Shown here: positions 58,602-64,000 of the stretch, one piece after another | Layout of the letters: each line of letters begins with the position of its first letter | Position numbering within the stretch: position 1 is the stretch's first letter | Source of the DNA: Kistimonas sp964291485 | Lineage (GTDB): Bacteria; Pseudomonadota; Gammaproteobacteria; Pseudomonadales; Endozoicomonadaceae | Length of the DNA: 64,000 bases | Direction: 5' to 3' | NCBI GenBank assembly: GCA_964291485.2 | Contig: OZ220224.1 | Location: 2,852,001 to 2,916,000 of the forward strand | Position numbers and translations under genes: made by a program | The notes under the pieces: generated by a model | Databases searched by the model: none | What the model saw: the letters and a program-made list of their open reading frames with translations, nothing else | Told to the model about the DNA's origin: nothing

Positions 58602-58898
58602 ATGGAATACTTAACCGGAACGATCAAGTGGTTTAACAACGCTAAAGGCATTGGTTTTATTGAACCTGTTGCAGCCTCCGAGAACGAAGATATATTCGTT
58701 CACTACAGCGTCATCATTATGGATGGCTTTAAATCCCTCAAAGCGGGCGAATCAGTTCGTTTCCTTATGGGTAAAGGAGGAAAGGGTTACATGGCAACAG
58801 AAGTCATTCCAGAAAGCGTATGGCCTAACCGAAACAAGCCCGAAGCGGTTATTGTTCGTGAAACAAGGACTGAAACCTCTGACACCGAGGCTGGCTAA
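58602..58898 (+). CDS. Cold-shock-domain protein
   Basis: 98 aa. CSD at 4-70 with GTIKWFNNAKGIGFIEP (RNP1, 15-20) and DIFVHYSVI (RNP2, 31-36). Binds single-stranded nucleic acid. RNP1 has GIGFI in place of the usual GFGFI, so one aromatic contact is lost. A 28-residue acidic-basic tail extends beyond the ordinary 65-70 residues, as in CspD-like proteins. Its stop codon lies in the loop of a hairpin. Confidence 0.9.
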   Translation: MEYLTGTIKWFNNAKGIGFIEPVAASENEDIFVHYSVIIMDGFKSLKAGESVRFLMGKGGKGYMATEVIPESVWPNRNKPEAVIVRETRTETSDTEAG

Positions 58899-58909
58899 GG
58901 CCAGCCTCG
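58886..58909 (+). terminator. Stop-codon hairpin of the cold-shock gene
   Basis: CGAGGCTGGC/GCCAGCCTCG (58886-58895 with 58900-58909), 10-bp stem, TAAG loop containing most of the TAA stop. No T-run follows, so it may protect the 3' end or stop only weakly. Confidence 0.55.
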
Positions 58910-58917
58910 CCCAATAG

Positions 58918-59612
58918 TTACTATTCAATGACAGAATCAGGCTGACTTATGGAAACCCATAGAGTTACTGAAAAACCTAAAATACCTCCATAACCATCAA
59001 CCAAGAGAAATTATACCCTCAATAAAGCCTTACTCAACTCTGCCAGATTTTAGAACGCCTGCTATTTCTAGATTTAAACATTAGCCCCCTCATAAGAACT
59101 TTCCTGACCGGAACCGACTTCACATTGTTACAACTCTAACCCTGTTACCGTACTAACAGGCATACATGATACGACCTGTAAATTCTTACAAAATGATCCA
59201 TCTAGAAAGCATTATACTGTAGCAAAAAAGCACTCTCACAAAATAATAGTCCTCTAGCTATCACCTCCTCCAAACAGCATTCTTATTTAAAGAAATAAAA
59301 AATCACGCAAACTAGCATTAGAAAAACTATTTCCACATCAAAAAACTCAACCAGTACTGTAATACGAACACCCCAACACCCACTACACAGAAAATTTCTC
59401 ATTTGTCATTAACGAAAGATATACATTTCAACCAATAGAAATACAAACCGTAACATTTGCAAAATATAGTTGAACGTCCTATTTTTTTACTCTCACTTAT
59501 CCCCTATTCGCTGGAGGAAAAAGTAGATAGCGTAAAAATTAGAAGTCATAGAGCGAGGCTATTGTCGAGTACTAATGTTTCACTTTTTGAAAGGTGAGGT
59601 AAGGTATTTGTT
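58918..59612. other. AT-rich non-coding stretch
   Basis: About 700 nt, much richer in A+T than the rest of the window, with no credible gene on either strand. One small hairpin (CCTGTTA/TAACAGG, 59141-59160). Nothing else could be assigned. Likely foreign or decaying sequence, or an upstream control region for the small RNA that follows. Confidence 0.5.
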
Positions 59613-59640
59613 TTGACTTTTAGCGAACTGGTACTATGTT
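59613..59640 (+). promoter_or_regulatory. Promoter of the candidate small RNA
   Basis: TTGACT (59613-59618), 16-bp spacer, TATGTT (59635-59640). The predicted start is about 59646-59648. Confidence 0.65.
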
Positions 59641-59646
59641 ATCAGA

Positions 59647-59731
59647 GGCTCTGTGAACGACGGCTTCACATGGGCTACATGCGCATGTTAACTCTAGCGA
59701 CTTTAGCCGGGACATATGTCCCGGCTTTTTT
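59647..59731 (+). ncRNA. Candidate small regulatory RNA, about 85 nt
   Basis: A short unit with its own promoter and a strong intrinsic terminator, and no open frame of any size. From 5' to 3': a GTGAA/TTCAC hairpin (about 59652-59668), an ACATG/CATGT pairing (about 59668-59688), a single-stranded stretch AACTCTAGCGACTTT, and the terminator hairpin AGCCGGGAC/GTCCCGGCT with six T's. That layout fits an Hfq-type sRNA. It matches none of the sRNAs I can recall (6S, tmRNA, 4.5S, Spot 42). Confidence 0.6.
59705..59731 (+). terminator. Intrinsic terminator of the candidate small RNA
   Basis: AGCCGGGAC/GTCCCGGCT (59705-59713 with 59718-59726), ATAT loop, T6 tail at 59726-59731. One-directional: no T-run on the minus strand. 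Confidence 0.93.
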
Positions 59732-59749
59732 ACGCTTTACCTGAAAGGC

Positions 59750-59947
59750 TCAGTAATTACCACCACTACTTCTTGTTAGTCTTACGGGCTTGGCACCACC
59801 ATTCTCTTCAAGTCGGTTGGGAATACACTGAACTCGTCCTCCCTGTGCCAGAAAATGCGCAACCTGCTGCTCAAGCATACGACGCAAGTTAGCTTTCTCA
59901 ACATCCATTCCGAAAAATTCTGTGACAAAACCTTCTGAAACATTCAT
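59750..59947 (-). CDS. Small protein of unknown function, 65 aa
   Basis: 65 aa. A GGGAG ribosome site seven bases before the ATG at 59947 and normal residue use suggest a real gene. N-terminal half is helical (ANLRRMLEQQVAHFLAQGG), the C-terminal half is basic. No cysteine pair, no membrane segment, no signal peptide. I do not recognise the family. It lies between two AT-rich deserts and converges on the candidate small RNA's terminator. Confidence 0.65.
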   Translation of the reverse strand: MNVSEGFVTEFFGMDVEKANLRRMLEQQVAHFLAQGGRVQCIPNRLEENGGAKPVRLTRSSGGNY

Positions 59948-60537
59948 GGTAACACTCCCTAATCACAGCCTGCCGCAAGACCTCCACTGAGCGTCCACCT
60001 CAGTTGCTCACAGCATGGTGGTAAATGAAAGCATGGTTCGGTACGTCAATGCCTGACAGCCACGCTTCGTCCTTTTGCACTTACTCATAATTCATTGTTC
60101 ATGCCAAAAACGTTTCACTTCAAAAATAAGCAGTAAACACCGTAAAATAGCGGACTGCAGACGATTCAAACAAACGTTTAATTTGTTTTTCTTTATGCGA
60201 GACTCAAACCAATTTGTTTCCTGATAACACGGAGCGTTACTGTACAGAATGGCTAAGTAACAGAAATATCTCCTCCTCAAACAAAGACCGAACTAAAGTA
60301 CCAAGAGATCAGCCTATCTTTTTCTATAGCGCGGCACCTTTTTAAAAAGCATGCTCCAACATAAGAAAAAATAAGGTTATATGCGTGTAGCATTCTACTT
60401 CCATAAAAGACGTCAGCCTTTTTACATGTTAAAACCATTTATTGAACACATAGTCAAAAGTTATAGACAGCACAATATCGTTAAACGTACGTAGCAAATA
60501 ATTTTTTCAAGCCTCCATTTGATTAAATAGAGAAAAT
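59948..60537. other. AT-rich non-coding stretch before purT
   Basis: 590 nt downstream of purT and upstream of the 65-aa gene. A 62-codon open frame (60092-60280, minus) has no ribosome site and an odd composition, so I do not count it. No terminator with a T-run could be found for purT. Confidence 0.45.
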
Positions 60538-61719
60538 CTAAAGTTCAATATGGATTCTGGATGTCACTATTTTCGCTTTATCAATTGCCTCTTGGCAGTT
60601 ATTCCCTAAAGCCAGCCCAACCCCCATGCGTCTTAGTCCTGTCACTTCCGGTTTTCCAAATAATCGTAGATCAGTATCTACCTGACTTAATGCATCCGTG
60701 AGATTGCCAAATCGAATATCTGCTGAACTCCCCTCAACCAACAAAGCAGAAGAAGCCGCAGACCCAAACTGCCGAATATTCGGAATAGGTAACCCAAGAA
60801 AAGCACGTACATGCAGGTCAAACTCTGAAAAATTCTGTGAAATCAAGGTCACCAGCCCGGTATCATGAGGACGGGGAGACACTTCACTGAAAATGACATC
60901 ATCCCCACATATAAACAATTCAACACCAAACAGTCCCCACCCTCCCAAAGCGTCGGTAATGCTGTGCGCAACGGCTTGCGCCTTTTCTAATGCGGTGTCC
61001 GACATTGCCTGTGGCTGCCATGATTCCCGGTAGTCTCCTCCTTCCTGCCGATGCCCTATGGGTTGGCAAAAACTGGTCCCATCACGATGCCTGACGGTCA
61101 GCAGCGTAATCTCAAAATCAAAGTCCACAAACCCTTCAACAATGACCCGCCCTTTTCCGGCTCGGCCTCCTTCCTGCGCATACTCCCAAGCTTGCTTACA
61201 ATCATCAGTGTGTCTGACAAGGCTTTGCCCTTTACCCGATGAACTCATAATAGGCTTAACTACACACGGCATACCGATAGTTTCAACCGCCGCCAGGAAA
61301 TCATCCCAATGATCAGCAAAATGATACGGGGATGTTTTAAGGCTGAGGGTTTCTGCAGCCAGGCGACGTATTCCTTCACGGTTCATGGTTAACTGAGCAG
61401 CTCGTGCTGTCGGTACAACGGTATACCCATCTTGCTCTAGTGCTAACAGTGTATCGGTGGCAATCGCTTCAATCTCCGGCACGATAAAATCCGGTTTTTC
61501 AGCCTCAATCACTGACCGTAATTTCCCACCATCCAGCATGGACAACACATGACTGCGATCTGCTATCTGCATGGCGGGCGCATTAGCGTAACGATCCAAC
61601 GCGACAACCTCCACACCCAGTCGCTGCAGTGCAATAGCAACCTCCTTTCCGAGCTCCCCCGAACCACAAAGCAACACTTTAGTTGCAGAAGGACTGAAAG
61701 GAGTTCCCAAAGTCGCCAT
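60538..61719 (-). CDS. purT: Formate-dependent phosphoribosylglycinamide formyltransferase
   Basis: 393 aa from the ATG at 61719 (MATLGTPFSP); an upstream start would add 15 residues foreign to the family. Makes formyl-GAR from GAR, formate and ATP, the folate-independent route to the third purine step. ATP-grasp fold: LLCGSGELGKE (17-27) at the N terminus, VKPIMSSSGKGQS as the ATP lid loop, and EVSPRPHDTGLVT with the metal ligand. Complete. Confidence 0.96.
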   Translation of the reverse strand: MATLGTPFSPSATKVLLCGSGELGKEVAIALQRLGVEVVALDRYANAPAMQIADRSHVLSMLDGGKLRSVIEAEKPDFIVPEIEAIATDTLLALEQDGYTVVPTARAAQLTMNREGIRRLAAETLSLKTSPYHFADHWDDFLAAVETIGMPCVVKPIMSSSGKGQSLVRHTDDCKQAWEYAQEGGRAGKGRVIVEGFVDFDFEITLLTVRHRDGTSFCQPIGHRQEGGDYRESWQPQAMSDTALEKAQAVAHSITDALGGWGLFGVELFICGDDVIFSEVSPRPHDTGLVTLISQNFSEFDLHVRAFLGLPIPNIRQFGSAASSALLVEGSSADIRFGNLTDALSQVDTDLRLFGKPEVTGLRRMGVGLALGNNCQEAIDKAKIVTSRIHIEL

Positions 61720-61907
61720 GGTTGCATCCGAGTGGCTATCAAATAGCCAATCAGTGTAACGCAATTCCGCAGAGAGTATAAAAATTCACCTTTATACTGC
61801 GGCTCATGGCACTTAATACTTATCTAAGACATCACATGCGATCTGTCGTTATTTAACACTGGTTAGGTATACCATTGTCACCAATTACATTTATCAGGCT
61901 TGTATTA

Positions 61908-62258
61908 ATGAAAAATCTGGATCAGTTAAGGCATGAGTTGCGCAAATTTGCTGCGGACAGGGATTGGGATCAATTTCATTCGCCCAAAAACCTAGCAATG
62001 GCCCTGAGCGTGGAATCAGCGGAATTGCTGGAGCACTTTCAATGGCTGACGGAAAAACAGTCCAGTAAATTAACAGGAACCAAACTAGCAGAAGTCGCAA
62101 AAGAACTGGCAGATATCCAGATCTATCTCGTTCGTCTGGCAGATAAACTGAATATCGACCTGATGCAGTCGGTGACTGAAAAATTTGCAGAGAACTGCAA
62201 AAAATATCCTGCAGACCTTGTTCGCGGACAAAGTAAAAAATACAACGAGTATGATTAA
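61908..62258 (+). CDS. MazG-like nucleotide pyrophosphohydrolase
   Basis: 116 aa from the ATG at 61908. An all-alpha NTP-PPase with the EExxE/ExxD pattern: Glu36 and Glu39 (ESAELLEHFQW) and Glu66 and Asp69 (KELADIQIYLV), which bind magnesium. The RDWDQFHSPKNLAMAL start is that of the RS21-C6/dCTPase-like branch that cleans non-canonical or excess dNTPs. Divergent from purT and convergent with polB. The ribosome site is weak. Confidence 0.9.
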   Translation: MKNLDQLRHELRKFAADRDWDQFHSPKNLAMALSVESAELLEHFQWLTEKQSSKLTGTKLAEVAKELADIQIYLVRLADKLNIDLMQSVTEKFAENCKKYPADLVRGQSKKYNEYD

Positions 62259-62274
62259 GTAACTTGCTGTTATG

Positions 62275-64000
62275 TTAAAACAGTTGTAATTGTTCATCCC
62301 ACAGCTGAGTAAAGTTTTCTCCCACAAAGGGTAAAACCGCCTCAGCAACTGGTTTGAGCTGCTTGTCGATGTAGTGCTGGTAATCAATGGGACTGACGCG
62401 ATGTTCTACAGCCTCAGGTCCATTCACAGTCATGATATAACTGATCCATCCTTTGTTCTGATAGCGCAGAGTCCTACCAGCTGCACGATTGCATTCATCT
62501 GCCTGCCGCGCTGCCCTGACATGAGGAGGGCTGGCTCTAACATACTGACGTAGGGGGCGGCGAAGGCGCTTTCTGTAGACCAACTCGCTGTCCCGTTCAC
62601 CAGCCAATGTCTGCATGACCGTTTCCCTGACCAGATCAGCAGGCGACTGATATCCAAACACCTGTTCAAACAGCTGACCCTGAAACTTTCGGGCCAGCAG
62701 CGTCCAGTCCGAACGGACGGACTCCAACCCCTTAAATACCAGTTGCTCTCCATCAGGCGTCCATTTCAATCCCGCATAACGCTTCTTGCTGCCCGTCTCC
62801 GCACCACGAATGGTCGGCATCAGAAAACGTAGATAATGGGTTTCAAATTCCAGCTCAAGATAACTATCCAGCTGATAGTCTTCCTGCAAGACCGCCTGCC
62901 AGCGTTGATTCATGTCCATCACTAACGCTTTGCCGATACGACCGGCCTCTTCCGGACTGAAATTGTCACCCAAACGGACAAACAGAGAGTCCGTATCACC
63001 ATAAATGATTTGGTATCCCCCCGCTTCAATCCAGCGGGCGGTTTGTTGCATGATGGCATGCCCACGAAGCGTAATAGAACTCGCCAGGCGGGTATCGTAA
63101 AACCGGCACCCACCGGAGCCGAGCACCCCGTAAAATGAATTCATCAAAATCTTGATGGCCTGTGATCGAGCACTGTCCTGTTGCTGCTTCGCCTCATCCC
63201 GCTGCTGCCAGAGGGAGGTGATAATCGCCGGCAGAAAGTGGTGTTCACGGGAAAATACTGCGCCACGATAGCCAGGAATCGCCTGTTCAGGCTGCTTAAG
63301 ACCTTCAACTAAACCCAGCGGATCAATTTTGAATGTGCGAATAATCGAGGGATAAAGGCTTTTGAAATCCAGTACTAAAACGTTGTTGTACAAACCAGGC
63401 TTGGAATCCATCACATAGCCACCCGGACTGGCCAGTCCACCGCCTTCGGGCAGGTTAGGCGCCACATAACCGGCACGGTGTAATCTTGGCAGGTACAAGT
63501 GCGTAAAAGCTGCGACAGAACCGCCCTGGCGATCCAGCTCCAACCCCGTCAGCTGGCTACGCAACCTCAGGAAATCCAGCAACCGGGTCTGACGAAAAAT
63601 GTCCAGAACAAGCCTGCAATCCTCCAGGTTATACTTAGCCAGTTTGTGTTTATCATGGTGGAAGTCATGGGTAATTGCTGCCATCCGGTTATCGACATCC
63701 TCTGCCGCCTTACCCCGCCCCAGAAGGCTTTGTGACACAGTCTCCAGCGTAAAATCGGCAAACTGGTAAGTCGCCGATTTCAACGCATCAATACCGTCGA
63801 TGACCACGCGTCCGGGCACTGTAACAAAACCTGCACCGGACTCACCCCGGCGTTCACGCCAGCTGGCAGCTTGCCCCCCTCTCCCCAGGCACAGCCGGAA
63901 ACCATGGAAACGTGCCCGTTCAAGCAGGAGTCGGCAGTCAAAATTGACCACATTCCAGCCAATCAGAATATCCGGATCCAGCCGTTCAACTTCCTCTTCA
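62275..64000 (-). CDS. polB: DNA polymerase II, 5' end beyond the window
   Basis: 575 codons of the C-terminal two thirds. Family B polymerase used for repair and restart. Exo II IGWNVVNFDC (minus strand, 63940-63975), Exo III YNLEDC, then polymerase motif A (DFKSLYPSI), B (KILMNSFYG) and C (YGDTDSLFV). The frame is open to the right edge without a stop. The C terminus ends 16 nt from the convergent MazG-like gene. Confidence 0.95.
   Translation of the reverse strand, partial: EEEVERLDPDILIGWNVVNFDCRLLLERARFHGFRLCLGRGGQAASWRERRGESGAGFVTVPGRVVIDGIDALKSATYQFADFTLETVSQSLLGRGKAAEDVDNRMAAITHDFHHDKHKLAKYNLEDCRLVLDIFRQTRLLDFLRLRSQLTGLELDRQGGSVAAFTHLYLPRLHRAGYVAPNLPEGGGLASPGGYVMDSKPGLYNNVLVLDFKSLYPSIIRTFKIDPLGLVEGLKQPEQAIPGYRGAVFSREHHFLPAIITSLWQQRDEAKQQQDSARSQAIKILMNSFYGVLGSGGCRFYDTRLASSITLRGHAIMQQTARWIEAGGYQIIYGDTDSLFVRLGDNFSPEEAGRIGKALVMDMNQRWQAVLQEDYQLDSYLELEFETHYLRFLMPTIRGAETGSKKRYAGLKWTPDGEQLVFKGLESVRSDWTLLARKFQGQLFEQVFGYQSPADLVRETVMQTLAGERDSELVYRKRLRRPLRQYVRASPPHVRAARQADECNRAAGRTLRYQNKGWISYIMTVNGPEAVEHRVSPIDYQHYIDKQLKPVAEAVLPFVGENFTQLWDEQLQLF

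Noticed and set aside
60092..60280. A 62-codon minus-strand frame in the AT-rich region
   Set aside because: No ribosome site, odd residue composition and nothing conserved about it.

Overview
The window is a stretch of chromosome from a gammaproteobacterium. It begins with a partial 16S rRNA gene of gammaproteobacterial type. The order of core genes follows the Pseudomonas/Oceanospirillales pattern closely: yceD-rpmF-plsX-fabD-fabG-acpP, then pabC-mltG-tmk-holB-pilZ-tatD; sppA-HAD-rluC facing rne; murB/kdsB/lpxK/exbBD/comEC; lolCD; rlmKL-rmf-pyrD; gdhB facing a moxR/VWA operon. A marine or host-associated Oceanospirillales-like organism is my best guess. The genus cannot be fixed by reading alone.

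Layout. 1-1600: the 5' three quarters of a 16S gene on the minus strand, with a boxA leader and three tandem promoters, each with a 16-bp spacer. 1.6-10.5 kb: cell-envelope and fatty-acid housekeeping genes, all on the minus strand, in two units separated by a terminator behind acpP. 10.6-14 kb: maf facing sppA, a HAD phosphatase and rluC. 14-17.6 kb: rne with a long leader. 17.7-24.6 kb: murB, a small tyrosine phosphatase, kdsB, a Trm112-like protein, lpxK, exbD, exbB and comEC, tightly overlapped. 24.7-29.1 kb: DUF2062 protein, a small unknown protein, lolD, lolC, and an ammonium transporter gene broken by one in-frame stop. 29.4-29.6 kb: a densely folded intergenic element. 29.6-33.6 kb: rlmKL, rmf, pyrD. 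33.9-39.6 kb: a less conserved block with a DMT exporter, a POT peptide transporter with a long aminopeptidase P, and a methyltransferase. 39.7-51.8 kb: the 180-kDa NAD-glutamate dehydrogenase and the moxR-DUF58-DUF4381-VWA-VWA/TPR-BatD operon. 52-56.3 kb: mmsB, an SDR, a lipoprotein and an anchored amidohydrolase. 56.4-60.5 kb: an accessory zone with an IS3-family element, a DUF2927 gene, a cold-shock protein, a long AT-rich stretch with a likely small RNA, and an orphan 65-aa gene. 60.5-64 kb: purT, a MazG-like pyrophosphohydrolase and the 3' part of polB.

Most of the window is ordinary conserved core. The items most worth a second look are the folded element between rlmKL and amt, the orphan sRNA near 59.65 kb, the nonsense codon in amt below a sigma-54 promoter, the nearly leaderless yceD transcript, and a (CAACAG)n polyglutamine repeat in the second VWA protein. 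I found no CRISPR array, prophage, tRNA or defence island.
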